Of a DNA stretch of 64,000 nt, positions 48,399 through 56,588 are shown piece by piece. The notes under the pieces are model-generated. The model did not search any database. It was not told the origin of the DNA and worked only from the letters and a program-made list of their open reading frames with translations. Each line of letters starts with the position of its first letter. Within the stretch, counting starts at the first letter, position 1. Origin of the DNA: Marinobacter sp. Arc7-DN-1 (GTDB taxonomy: Bacteria; Pseudomonadota; Gammaproteobacteria; Pseudomonadales; Oleiphilaceae); contig NZ_CP031848.1 in NCBI RefSeq assembly GCF_003441595.1, forward strand, positions 4,092,001 to 4,156,000, in the 5' to 3' direction. The position numbers and the translations under genes were made by a program.

Positions 48399-50036
48399 AT
48401 GAAAAAACACTACTCCATTCGATTCCTGTTACTCGTTGCCCTGGCGACGGCTTTCTCGCTGGTACTTGTGTTTACCGTGCTCTATAGCGCGAATTCACAG
48501 CGTGCCCATGTTGAAGAGTTCAGCCACAAGTATGTCGACGGGCTGGCCAAGTCCTATTTCGACGGGCTGAACACCATGATGATCACCGGCACCATTGGCA
48601 ACCGGGATGTGCTTCGGGAAAAGGTGAAGGCCCCCGAGGATGTTCTGGATGTGCGGGTGATTCGAAGTGATCTGCTGAACCGGGTCTTTGGTACCGGCAA
48701 GGAGTCCGAACAGAAACGGGAGCCCCTGGACAGGAAAGCGCTGTCCGGCGAGCGGGTGGAGGCTTATTCCAAAAATGAGGAGGGCCGGGTCTACACCCTG
48801 ATTGAGCCGGTGATTGCCCGGGAGAACTATCAGGGCGTTAACTGCCTGGGTTGCCACCAGGCCAGGGAAGGGGACGTACTTGGCGCTATCCGGGTGGATT
48901 ATTCCCTGGCGGGAAGCGATGCCCGTTTGCACCAACAGCTGCTCACCAGTGGTGGCATCCAGGTGGCCATATTCGTCGCCGTGTTTTTCCTGACGGCAGC
49001 GGCCTTGGGCCGGCTGGTGTTTTCCCGTCTGCGCCGGCTCCACGACAGGATGGACGAGATCTCCCGCAATTCCGACCTGACCATTGAGCTGGAAGTAACC
49101 CGTAATGACGAAATTGGCTCTGTCTCCCGCGCGTTTAACCGGATGATGGCGAAGATCAGGGAGAGCATGAACACCGTGATGGACAACGCCGAGCAAGTGG
49201 AGCAGGCGGCCCGCAGTATTGCTGGCAAGGCGGACACCACCGAGCGCGAGGTGCTGGCCCAGCGGGACAACACCGACCAGGTGGCCAGCGCCACCACGGA
49301 AATGGCGGCTTCCGCCGTGCAGGTCCGGGAAAACGCCATTCACACCACCCGTAAATCGGCGGACACAGCAGAATCCGCCACTAAGGGTGAGAGCCTCGCC
49401 CGCAACGCGGTGGAAGGCATCGGGGCGCTGAACAGCGAAGTACAGAGCGGCGCACAACGCATCGAACAGCTGGATCAGCGCACTAGTCAGATGTCGGATA
49501 TGCTGGAGGTAATCTCCAACATTGCCGACCAGACCAACCTGCTGGCGCTGAACGCCGCCATTGAGGCCGCGCGGGCCGGTGAGCAGGGCCGTGGCTTCTC
49601 GGTGGTCGCCGATGAAGTGCGCGCACTTGCCTCACGCACCCAGGATTCCACCGAGGAAATCCGTAACACCATCAATGGGCTTAAGGGCGAAGTGGTGGAC
49701 TGCGTGGCCACCATGCGACACGCCTCGGAGATGGCGGAACAGCAGGTATCCGCGATTCTCAAGGTGGAATCCGAGCTACAGGCCATTGCGGCGGCGGTGC
49801 GCCAGATTACCGATCTCAACCAGGAAATGGAAAGCGCTGCCAATGAGCAGAGCGAGGTTGCCGAATCCATCAATCACAACGTAATCGAAATCAGCCGTTC
49901 GGCGGAGCAGACCTCCGGCGACGCCAAGGAGACGGCCCGCATTGCGGGAGACTTGCTCTCCATGGCGGAAAACCTGCGAAAAACCATCGAGCAGTTCCGG
50001 CTTAACCAGGGCGGTCGCCATAAACCGGCGCGTTAA
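48399..50036 (+). CDS. Methyl-accepting chemotaxis protein with c-type haem motif
   Basis: 545 residues: N-terminal TM (~7-30), a periplasmic sensor domain (~31-185), a second TM (~186-207), HAMP (~208-260) and a long signalling hairpin with the conserved tip EVISNIADQTNLLALNAAIEA. The sensor domain contains CLGCH at residues 149-153, a CxxCH covalent haem c site, just before the VLGAIRVDYSL strand. Haem-bearing receptors sense redox state, oxygen or NO in other bacteria. Driven by a sigma-28-like promoter. Confidence 0.92.
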   Translation: MKKHYSIRFLLLVALATAFSLVLVFTVLYSANSQRAHVEEFSHKYVDGLAKSYFDGLNTMMITGTIGNRDVLREKVKAPEDVLDVRVIRSDLLNRVFGTGKESEQKREPLDRKALSGERVEAYSKNEEGRVYTLIEPVIARENYQGVNCLGCHQAREGDVLGAIRVDYSLAGSDARLHQQLLTSGGIQVAIFVAVFFLTAAALGRLVFSRLRRLHDRMDEISRNSDLTIELEVTRNDEIGSVSRAFNRMMAKIRESMNTVMDNAEQVEQAARSIAGKADTTEREVLAQRDNTDQVASATTEMAASAVQVRENAIHTTRKSADTAESATKGESLARNAVEGIGALNSEVQSGAQRIEQLDQRTSQMSDMLEVISNIADQTNLLALNAAIEAARAGEQGRGFSVVADEVRALASRTQDSTEEIRNTINGLKGEVVDCVATMRHASEMAEQQVSAILKVESELQAIAAAVRQITDLNQEMESAANEQSEVAESINHNVIEISRSAEQTSGDAKETARIAGDLLSMAENLRKTIEQFRLNQGGRHKPAR

Positions 50037-50039
50037 CAG

Positions 50040-50714
50040 TTACCACGCCAGCCAGATAACGTGACGAGCGCCCTTGCCAGGGCGCAAAGCCCGCACCGTA
50101 ACCGGCTCCACGGAAAACCCGGCGCGGCGCAGCCTCTCGGTAAATGCGTGCTCCGGGCCGGCGGACCAGTAAGCCAGGATGCCCTCGGGGCGCAGGGATT
50201 TCTGGGCCGCGGCAATACCATCCGGGGAGTAAATCCAGTTGTTCTCCTTGCGGGTCATCCCTTCCGGGCCGTTGTCGACATCCAGCAGGATGGCATCCCA
50301 TTCGCCATCGCTGCTTCTAAGCAATTCCGCCACATCACCAACATGAACGCTGGCCCTGGGATCGTTCAACGGGTTCCTGGCAGCAGCGCCCAGCGGCCCC
50401 CGGTTCCACACTTCAACTTCGGGAACCAGTTCAGCCACCGTTACCTGCGCATCCTCGCCCAGTGCTGACAGCGCTGCGGCCAGAGTAAACCCCATTCCCA
50501 GCCCGCCAATCAGTACCCGGGGGGAGGGTTGATCTGCAATCCGCTCGCATGCCAGCGTGGCGAGCGCATCTTCCGAGCCGTGTATCCGGCTGTTCATCAA
50601 CTCACCGGTAGTGCCGGCAATCTTGATAGAGAACTCATCGTTGCGCTGAAGCAGGCGTAATCGGGTTCCCTTGCCGGGAATGATTGCGGTGCCGATTTCG
50701 GTGAAGCGGGCCAT
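50040..50714 (-). CDS. Spermidine synthase-like methyltransferase-fold protein
   Basis: 224 residues with a Rossmann SAM-binding core: VLIGGLGMGFTLAAAL, VTVAELVPEVEVWNRGPLG, then WDAILLDVDNGPEG. This resembles spermidine synthase-like proteins that have the aminopropyltransferase fold but often uncertain activity. The catalytic Asp expected in the GLGDG motif reads GLGMG, so true spermidine synthesis is doubtful. Convergent with the chemoreceptor gene with a three-base gap. Confidence 0.75.
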   Translation of the reverse strand: MARFTEIGTAIIPGKGTRLRLLQRNDEFSIKIAGTTGELMNSRIHGSEDALATLACERIADQPSPRVLIGGLGMGFTLAAALSALGEDAQVTVAELVPEVEVWNRGPLGAAARNPLNDPRASVHVGDVAELLRSSDGEWDAILLDVDNGPEGMTRKENNWIYSPDGIAAAQKSLRPEGILAYWSAGPEHAFTERLRRAGFSVEPVTVRALRPGKGARHVIWLAW

Positions 50715-50878
50715 TTGGGGTTCCGTTTGGTGGGTCGGACTCGCATCTTAACTTAGAGAATCCAAAAAAACGGAATACAACGATGAACATTCTTACGATT
50801 TATCGGATGATCCAGGGCAAAAGGACTATCTGGCGAAACACTGATGGACAGAAAACTTTAATCAGCCAGCGATGCGAC

Positions 50879-50913
50879 GACGAAGTAGGTTTCAGGACTT
50901 CCTCTACTTCGTC
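50879..50913. terminator. Hairpin after the outer-membrane barrel gene
   Basis: Perfect 10-bp stem GACGAAGTAG/CTACTTCGTC around a 15-nt loop, located just downstream of the minus-strand barrel gene. No T-run follows on that strand, so it is only a possible terminator or 3' stabiliser. Confidence 0.45.
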
Positions 50914-50928
50914 AGCGCTCGCTGTGGA

Positions 50929-51477
50929 TTAGAAGTTGTAACCCAGACCCACCGTATAAGCCCAGGCTCCGTCGTCCTGGAAGGCATCCGATGCGTCGTT
51001 GGTGTCGCTGAAGAAGAACTGGTATTCGGCTCGGGCGAGGAAATAGGTCTTCGTCCGCACGTAGTACTTTATTCCCGTTTCCAGGCCGGCGAAGGCGCTG
51101 TCCTTGACGCCATCGCCGTAGATCCCGCCGAGACTGCCGCCGACAAAGGGGCGCGCGCGATCAGCGAGAAACTGATAGTTGAAGTAACCACGGGTTGAGC
51201 CGTTCCAGAAATCATCCTTGACACTTTCTCCTTCGATGCTGGCGTAATTGATGCTTTGCCGGGCACCGGCAACCATGTTATCCCGCAAATACCAGCCCAG
51301 ATCGCCGGTCACGCCGAAGCTGCCGCTGTTGAAATCCCGGTCGTTACTGCCTGTTCCGGAGAGGGAGAATTCGCGGTCGCCTTCATTCGGGCCGAACTCT
51401 GGGGATTGTGCGGATGCTGCCATAGGCAGGGTACCCAGAAAACAGAGCGTGATTGCCGCAGTGTAGACTCTGATCAT
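50929..51477 (-). CDS. Outer membrane beta-barrel protein
   Basis: 182 residues starting at ATG 51477 with AAGGAG upstream. A signal peptide (cut after SAQ, about residue 24) is followed by about eight amphipathic strands (REFSLSGTGSN, GSFGVTGDLGWYL, GYFNYQFLAD, GGSLGGIYGDG, ALETGIKYYV-like, FLARAEYQFFF) and a C-terminal YNF, the BAM recognition signal. It resembles OmpW/OmpX-sized 8-stranded barrels of unknown specificity. Confidence 0.85.
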   Translation of the reverse strand: MIRVYTAAITLCFLGTLPMAASAQSPEFGPNEGDREFSLSGTGSNDRDFNSGSFGVTGDLGWYLRDNMVAGARQSINYASIEGESVKDDFWNGSTRGYFNYQFLADRARPFVGGSLGGIYGDGVKDSAFAGLETGIKYYVRTKTYFLARAEYQFFFSDTNDASDAFQDDGAWAYTVGLGYNF

Positions 51478-51753
51478 GAGAAGCTCCTTACTTGCATTTT
51501 TCAGATTGCATTTCCGAAATGCGCTATTACGTGCTCGGCCCGGACCCGTTACGCAGCAGATGCCAAGGCAGTCAGCGGACGCCAGCACAGGCTCTCAGGA
51601 TCAGTGTTTGACCGCTCGTCTGTCTGTTCGCAAGCACACACAGGAGGCTGAAAAGGGGATTTAAGGAGGGAGGAGAGTCGATACTTCTGGTCGGCTTAAT
51701 CACACGAACTGTGTTGACGACATCCAGTGTTGATGCGGCAAGCGGATTGGTTT

Positions 51754-51986
51754 ATGCCCGGCGTGCCTACACCGGAAAGTTTCCCCGGAAACGCCCGACA
51801 GGGGATTATTTATGGCATCAAAGAAGTAAGTCAACGTTACCGTGTTTGCTCCAAGAGCATTTGGCGATGGTTCGAGAAGGTCGCTTTCCGAAGCCGGTCC
51901 TGCTGTCCCCAAGAACCGCGCGGTGGCGTGAAGAGGGCCCCACTGAATTCTGTCCCTTAATAGACTTTATGAGATTAGAAGTCTAA
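51754..51986 (+). pseudogene. Frameshifted AlpA/phage-type regulator
   Basis: Frame A carries GIKEVSQRYRVCSKSIWRWFE (51802-51876); frame B continues GRFPKPVLLSPRTARWREE. Joined, these form the AlpA-type HTH of prophage/integrative-element regulators. A one-base loss near 51876 breaks the gene. Remnant of a mobile element at the left end of an accessory region. Confidence 0.75.
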
Positions 51987-51987
51987 T
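51961..51987. promoter_or_regulatory. Dyad upstream of the Xre/RES operon
   Basis: TAGACTT (51961-51967) and AAGTCTA (51979-51985) form an inverted repeat 36 bp before the antitoxin start; the right half is itself the near-palindrome TTAGA-AG-TCTAA. A candidate autorepressor site. Confidence 0.45.
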
Positions 51988-52022
51988 ATGAGACTGTTGA
52001 TGCGCATAAAGCGGGGGTTAGT

Positions 52023-52430
52023 ATGATGAGTGCGATTGCAGAGAAAAAATCACTCGCTGAAGCCCGTCGCATGGGTGTCAGTGGCCTAAAAACTGCGTTC
52101 AACATTCTCGATAAATGGGGATGTAGTGCCGAACAGATGCAGGCTATTCTGAGGCTCCCGAAGGCAACCTTTTACAAGTACCGGAACGATCCCGAGAGCG
52201 CCCGTCTGGACCGGGATCAGGTCACGCGCATCAGCTACCTGCTGAACATGCATCAGGCCCTGCGGATTGTGTTTGAAAATCCGGAGAACGTGTATGGATT
52301 CATGCGAAAGAGGAACCACAACCCCTTTTTCCATGGTAGGGCTCCGCTGGAGGTGATCGAAAGCGGAGATTTTGCAGCGCTATACGAGACGTTCAGGCGC
52401 ATTGACGCCCTGCGTGGTGGTCTCTGGTGA
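52023..52430 (+). CDS. Xre/MbcA/ParS-type antitoxin (DUF2384)
   Basis: 135 residues (ATG 52023; a second ATG follows at 52026). N-terminal HTH (~35-60, CSAEQMQAILRLPKATFYKY) and C-terminal DUF2384 domain with ISYLLNMHQALRIVF, NHNPFFHGRAPLEVI. It neutralises the RES-domain toxin encoded just downstream, with which it shares one base (TGATG). A dyad upstream fits autoregulation. Confidence 0.85.
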   Translation: MMSAIAEKKSLAEARRMGVSGLKTAFNILDKWGCSAEQMQAILRLPKATFYKYRNDPESARLDRDQVTRISYLLNMHQALRIVFENPENVYGFMRKRNHNPFFHGRAPLEVIESGDFAALYETFRRIDALRGGLW

Positions 52431-53119
52431 TGGGGTTGAACCTCCCGGTCATAACGGTTCCGAAAACAAAGGGCTTTCGCCTGGTCAACTCCAAGCTTCC
52501 TCCCATTGATATATTCAACGATGTGGCCGATCCCGATGAGTTTCAGGATCTTTTCGACCTGCAGGCCATGACAAACCCTCGCCTCAAGCAGGAAGTCGGT
52601 GACCTCAATTACATCGACCTGGAGGAAATTCCCTGGGGCATTCCCGGTTGTCCCTATGCTGCGTCGCCCTTTACCCATGTTTCCCCGGACGGAAGTCGGT
52701 TCAGTAACGGCGAGTACGGGATGTTGTATATCGGCGACACCATGGAGACAGCGCTCGCTGAGGTTGAATATCACCAGGGCCGATACCTGGCGAATATCGA
52801 GGACCTGAAATTCGACCGAATGATCTTCCGTGGCCTCGCCTGCACGTTTACCGGGGGCGTAATTCATGATGCCACCGCGTTGGCGGCGACCCACGGGATA
52901 TACCAACCTGACGACTATTCCGCGTCTCGTGTGTTGGGTGCGCACCTTCGTGCTGGCGATTCTGAGGGAATCCAGTACTGGTCAGTGCGAAATTCCGGTG
53001 CCACTTGCTGGGGGTTATTTACACCAAGACACGTTCATTCGGTTGTACAGGCTGCGCATTTCGAATTCATCGTGTGTGGCGGGGAGATCGTAGACAGAAA
53101 TAAAGTTCTCGGTATATGA
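52430..53119 (+). CDS. RES-domain toxin
   Basis: 229 residues. RES toxins ADP-ribosylate targets or degrade NAD+; key residues are an Arg, Glu and Ser. Here the R-F-S-N-G-E-Y-G segment, ETALAEVEYHQG (Glu) and the IQYWSVRNSG (Ser) block match. It forms a type II pair with the upstream Xre-type antitoxin. ATG 52430 overlaps the antitoxin stop; a GTG three bases earlier is also possible. Confidence 0.85.
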   Translation: MGLNLPVITVPKTKGFRLVNSKLPPIDIFNDVADPDEFQDLFDLQAMTNPRLKQEVGDLNYIDLEEIPWGIPGCPYAASPFTHVSPDGSRFSNGEYGMLYIGDTMETALAEVEYHQGRYLANIEDLKFDRMIFRGLACTFTGGVIHDATALAATHGIYQPDDYSASRVLGAHLRAGDSEGIQYWSVRNSGATCWGLFTPRHVHSVVQAAHFEFIVCGGEIVDRNKVLGI

Positions 53120-53444
53120 GTTTTTCCAAAAACGCTAAAAAATTAACCTAAGCCCGGCCTCCAGTTACAGAGATACGGGGGGCACTCTGGACTAAGTGTA
53201 TGTGGCGGGATGGAGCGGCATCTTAGCCTGCCCGCACCAATTACGGGTACCGGGCCGATGCTCGCCGGCATTTATTCTCTGGGGGGCTCATGCGGGCAGG
53301 CTTCACGTGGAATGGGTGGCAACCTTCAGCGGTTTACGCGGTGTCTTGGCAGTTTTCATACAAGGCTCACGTTTTCGCTCGCCATAAACCGGTAACGTTT
53401 GCGGGTTGTGAAAACCAGATCAAACGTTGTCAGGGAAGAATTCC
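53120..53444. other. 325-bp spacer with a 78-bp inverted repeat
   Basis: No gene seen. A perfect 12-bp inverted repeat, AGCCTGCCCGCA (53225-53236) and its complement (53291-53302), frames a 54-bp GC-rich interior that can itself fold. It follows the RES toxin and precedes the lipoprotein. Identity unknown; it could be a small mobile-element remnant or a stem-loop terminator without T-run. Confidence 0.5.
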
Positions 53445-54032
53445 ATGATCACTCATCTCAAACCCGAATTTCGAAAGGCTTGGTTGCTTGCTGTTTTACT
53501 TTTGCTTGGCTCACTGCTCGCCGGATGTATGCCGGGTACAATTGAAACTGCCGCAGGCACCGCTTTCATCTGGGATCAGAAACAGGACTACAAACACAAG
53601 GGTGAAGTAGACCGTGCTGTCGACAGGTATGTGAGAGACCACGCCGAATCGCCTTGCAAGTATGGGGAGGACCGGGTGATGACCTCGGCGGTCGAAATTC
53701 TTAAAAAATACAGGCTTACAGGCCTGAAAGAGGTTTACAAAAGGCTTGAGGGCATCTATGAAGACGAGAGTCAGCCGGATAACGTTCGGGCTGGTGCTCT
53801 ATATAACATGGCGGTTTTGCAATCACGCAGGCATGCACCCAAAAAAATACTGGCCCGGGAGTTCTTCAAGCGGCTTTACATCGAGTTTCCCAACGAGTAC
53901 CGCTGTATTTTTAAAGCAACGGAATGGCGGGATTCCATGATTGAACAACAGTTACTGCTGCCGGGCGAAACCGTGGAGTCGTTTCTGCGTGAGGCCGCGG
54001 AAGATATCGAGAAAAGAAAAGGAGTGCAGTGA
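53445..54032 (+). CDS. Lipoprotein with TPR-like C-terminus
   Basis: 195 residues from ATG 53445 (GGGA upstream). Lipoprotein signal ends LLAGC (Cys about residue 28), then MPGTIETAAGTAFIWDQKQ and a helical region (AVDRYVRDHAESPCKYGED, GALYNMAVLQSRRHAPKK, AREFFKRLYIEFP) suggestive of TPR-like repeats. Function unknown. It lies in the accessory region after the toxin-antitoxin pair. Confidence 0.75.
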   Translation: MITHLKPEFRKAWLLAVLLLLGSLLAGCMPGTIETAAGTAFIWDQKQDYKHKGEVDRAVDRYVRDHAESPCKYGEDRVMTSAVEILKKYRLTGLKEVYKRLEGIYEDESQPDNVRAGALYNMAVLQSRRHAPKKILAREFFKRLYIEFPNEYRCIFKATEWRDSMIEQQLLLPGETVESFLREAAEDIEKRKGVQ

Positions 54033-54107
54033 CCGGTTGCGGCCCTGTGAGAAGAAGGCCTGCTCGCCAGTGCCCATCCAGAAACACGCGTTTTCAACCA
54101 GTTTGGC

Positions 54108-54260
54108 TCATCCCTGGATGTCGGTTTTGCTTTTTGCCAGCAGCCGACTGATCACATGCACGCCATCATTCAGCAACTGGCTGTCACTGGGCTGAGCAGT
54201 AGGGCTGGCCACCACGGTACTGTCGATGCGCAGCTTATCCAGAGAAGCCACCCCCGTGTC
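54108..54260 (-). pseudogene. Transposase C-terminal-half fragment (DDE type)
   Basis: Reading leftward, the minus strand gives DTGVASLDKLRIDSTVVAS followed by PSDSQLLNDGVHVISRLLAKSK, then a stop. This resembles the IDST/DSxLLxDxVxVL region of DDE transposases that lack a clear IS family in my reading (ISNCY-like). Only ~50 codons remain; no ends found. Rest of the 54033-54327 spacer: nothing else seen. Confidence 0.6.
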
Positions 54261-54327
54261 CCGCGGGCGTCCAATCTGGGCAAGGCAAAGAACTGGCGTC
54301 CTGCCAGCCCTCTGCAGGCTGTCTCTA

Positions 54328-55026
54328 TTACAGCATTTTTTTCAGCTGTCCGTAATCTCCGCCGGTACGGAGCACCAGGGTGATGTCGTTGTCATTCCGG
54401 TTTCTGAAGAACCAGCCATGGTTGCCGGTAAAAGCGGCTTCCAGTTTGCCTTCGTCTTCCGGCACGCCCCGGCCTTTCTCGTATGAAATTGACTGGCCGC
54501 CCCCATCGCCATGGGTGTCGTAGTTGATGGGGCCACCCTCGGATGCCCAAGAGAACCGAGCCACGGCACTTTCTTCCATGGTGAGCTTGAACTCAGTACC
54601 TTCGCCAGGCGTGAGAACCACGCGCACTTCATCCTGCCACTGCGGTTCCGCAGGTACTGCTTCTGATGCTGTTTGCGCTTCGAGGGGCGCAGTTTCTGGC
54701 TCCAGGTTCGAGGCTGCGTCCTGGGTGGGTTCTTTAGCTACAGGTTGTGCTACTTCTGCTGCTGCCTGCTGATTGCCTGAGGATTGAACGGCAACCATCT
54801 GGGCGGCCTCGTCAGTGGCGGCCTCTTCGGCGAGCTGTTCCTTGATCTCGCCCATCTCGGTCAATCCCAGCAGTTGGCCCGCTCCGGTCGGGTCCAGGGC
54901 GTACTCGGCGGGCATGACCACAGTAACCAGCAGAACCAGTGCCACAATGGCAGCGATGATGGTTGATCGAATCAGTTTGGCGGCGCTGGGCAATTCTTCA
55001 CGGCTTGGTGTATCGGTGTTGTACAT
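54328..55026 (-). CDS. Single-pass membrane anchor protein (HupE-linked)
   Basis: 232 residues with one TM helix (~21-41), a low-complexity Ala/Gln/Glu-rich stalk (~60-130), and a C-terminal globular domain (~133-232, EVRVVLTPGEGTEFKLTMEE ... GNHGWFFRNRND). Proteins like this are annotated 'transmembrane anchor protein' and sit next to HupE/UreJ genes. The last domain likely lies in the periplasm. It follows hupE with a 15-bp gap, so the two are co-expressed. Confidence 0.75.
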   Translation of the reverse strand: MYNTDTPSREELPSAAKLIRSTIIAAIVALVLLVTVVMPAEYALDPTGAGQLLGLTEMGEIKEQLAEEAATDEAAQMVAVQSSGNQQAAAEVAQPVAKEPTQDAASNLEPETAPLEAQTASEAVPAEPQWQDEVRVVLTPGEGTEFKLTMEESAVARFSWASEGGPINYDTHGDGGGQSISYEKGRGVPEDEGKLEAAFTGNHGWFFRNRNDNDITLVLRTGGDYGQLKKML

Positions 55027-55041
55027 ACTGAATCTCCAGAA

Positions 55042-55776
55042 TTAGGCTGCAAAATAACCGGTGAGCTGATAGCCAAAGAGCAGGAAACCTGCGCTCATCA
55101 TGGCCACGTTGGCGGTGTAGGCGTGGCGGAAAAAGCCGTCGGTTTTACGCCAGAAGCTGATGCCGATCAGGATCATGGCCAGGGCGATGAGTTGTCCGAT
55201 TTCCACGCCCACGTTGAAGGCGAGGAGGTTCGGGATTAGCCCATCCGGCGAGATGTCGTATTCGATGATCTTGGTGGACAGGCCGAAACCATGGAAGAAC
55301 CCGAAAATCAGCGTGGCCGCCTTGGTATTGGGCTGGAAGCCAAACCAACGCTGATAGGCACCGATGTTGTCCAGTGCCTTGTAGACGATGGACAGACCGA
55401 TAATCGCATCAATGAGGTAGCTGTTGATGCCCACGTTGAAATAGACGCCCAACAACATGGTGGTGGAATGCCCCAGGGCAAACAGGCTCACGTAGATCGC
55501 GATGTGCTTCATCTGGTAGAGGAAGAAGATCACACCCAGCAGGAACAGCAGGTGGTCATAACCGGTGACCATGTGTTTGGCCCCCAGATAGATGAACGCA
55601 ATAAGGTTTACACCGGTAATTTCCTGAATGTACCCCTTATCGCCCTGGGCGACAGAATGGGCCAGCACATCGGTACTCAGGCCCAGTAAGCCCAGTGTCA
55701 GAAATATCCAGAACAGACGACTGCCTGCGCCCGTTGAGGGCACGCCACGGCAACCGCCAAGCAAGCTTGACAACAT
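55042..55776 (-). CDS. HupE/UreJ-family membrane protein
   Basis: 244 residues from ATG 55776 (GGAG upstream; the frame extends further but lacks a start signal). An N-terminal signal/TM, then six or seven TM helices, with His-containing motifs YLGAKHMVTGYDHLLFLLGV and FGFFHGFGLS. HupE/UreJ proteins are predicted nickel or cobalt permeases, but this branch (HupE/UreJ_2-like) lacks direct evidence. Co-located with an anchor protein, a His-rich protein and a CsoR/RcnR-type repressor, which points to metal handling. Confidence 0.8.
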   Translation of the reverse strand: MLSSLLGGCRGVPSTGAGSRLFWIFLTLGLLGLSTDVLAHSVAQGDKGYIQEITGVNLIAFIYLGAKHMVTGYDHLLFLLGVIFFLYQMKHIAIYVSLFALGHSTTMLLGVYFNVGINSYLIDAIIGLSIVYKALDNIGAYQRWFGFQPNTKAATLIFGFFHGFGLSTKIIEYDISPDGLIPNLLAFNVGVEIGQLIALAMILIGISFWRKTDGFFRHAYTANVAMMSAGFLLFGYQLTGYFAA

Positions 55777-55824
55777 AAAGACTCCAATCGAATTTGTTTT
55801 CTCGGGCCGCCTAAGCGGCAAGAA

Positions 55825-56205
55825 TCAAGCAGGAAGGAGTGCTTTTGGAGGGCGTTCGAGCCGATAGCGCAAGCTGCGGGGGAAATCACCGGCAAAGGGC
55901 ACGGGCTGCCGGAGAACGGTCAGGCTTTGGGAAAGCAGGGGAACCCTTAGCTGGTCCACTGTCTCGTGGGTGTGATTTCCCGCATCGTGGTGCAGTGAGA
56001 CCTCTGGTTCTTCGTCAAAATCATGGCTGTGCCCATGCCCACCATGACTGTCTGAATGGCCGCTGAGTCGTGATTCCCAATCACCTGCCAACTCAGCCAC
56101 GCCGTGAGAGAACACCTCGCCAATCACCGACAGTGACAGGCCCGCCAATGCGAACAGCATGACGAGCGTCGGAAGCAGTTTTCTTTGGTGAATGGCCGAA
56201 ATCAT
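55825..56205 (-). CDS. His-rich exported protein of the metal cluster
   Basis: 126 residues from ATG 56205. The N-terminal TM/signal (~9-30) is followed by a His-rich stretch (GHSDSHGGHGHSHDFDEE and HHDAGNHTHET), likely metal-chelating in the periplasm. It resembles nothing I can name. An upstream ATG at 56259 would put the start inside the operator, so the later ATG is favoured though without a clear Shine-Dalgarno. Divergent from the repressor gene. Confidence 0.6.
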   Translation of the reverse strand: MISAIHQRKLLPTLVMLFALAGLSLSVIGEVFSHGVAELAGDWESRLSGHSDSHGGHGHSHDFDEEPEVSLHHDAGNHTHETVDQLRVPLLSQSLTVLRQPVPFAGDFPRSLRYRLERPPKALLPA

Positions 56206-56229
56206 CAGTTTGTTGCGTCGAGTCGGTTG

Positions 56230-56274
56230 TTGGATTTCAGCGAAAACAAAGGATAACATCCCCCCGTGGGGGAT
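56230..56274 (+). promoter_or_regulatory. Repressor promoter with C5/G5 operator
   Basis: TTGGAT (56230-56235), 18-bp spacer, TAACAT (56254-56259) gives a sigma-70 promoter for the CsoR-type gene. ATCCCCC-N3-GGGGGAT (56258-56274) overlaps its -10 and start site. C/G-run palindromes are the known sites of CsoR/RcnR-family repressors. It also lies at the 5' end of the divergent His-rich gene. Confidence 0.7.
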
Positions 56275-56285
56275 AGGAATTAAAC

Positions 56286-56564
56286 ATGGTAAATGATCAT
56301 ACGCATCAATCGCACTCGAACATCATCAAACGCCTGAAGCGGGCCAGCGGCCATCTTGAAAGCGTGATTGGCATGATTGATCAGGGAAAACCCTGCCTGG
56401 AACTGGCGCAGCAGCTTCACGCTGTGGAAAAGGCCATTCAGCAAGCCAAGCGCGTACTGGTACAGGACCACATTGAGCATTGCCTGGACGATGCCATCGG
56501 GCCGCTGGAGCCGGACCAGCAGCGGCGCGTCGATGAATTCAAGGCAATCGCCCGGTATCTTTGA
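56286..56564 (+). CDS. CsoR/RcnR-family metal-sensing repressor
   Basis: 92 residues of the DUF156 helical fold. Metal-site positions are C37, H62 and C66, the same spacing as the C-H-C set of CsoR and InrS (RcnR has H, FrmR has E at the third place). Histidines 5, 7 and 10 near the N-terminus recall Ni/Co sensors. The repressor would release a C/G-run palindrome on metal binding. It is convergent with the dmeF-like efflux gene, and such palindromes sit at both its own and dmeF's promoters. Confidence 0.9.
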   Translation: MVNDHTHQSHSNIIKRLKRASGHLESVIGMIDQGKPCLELAQQLHAVEKAIQQAKRVLVQDHIEHCLDDAIGPLEPDQQRRVDEFKAIARYL

Positions 56565-56588
56565 TTCCATCACTGTTGCTTCTCTGTG

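Noticed and set aside
53225-53302. Integron attC site
   Set aside because: The 12-bp ends lack the RYYYAAC/GTTRRRY core sites, so the element is not an attC by sequence.
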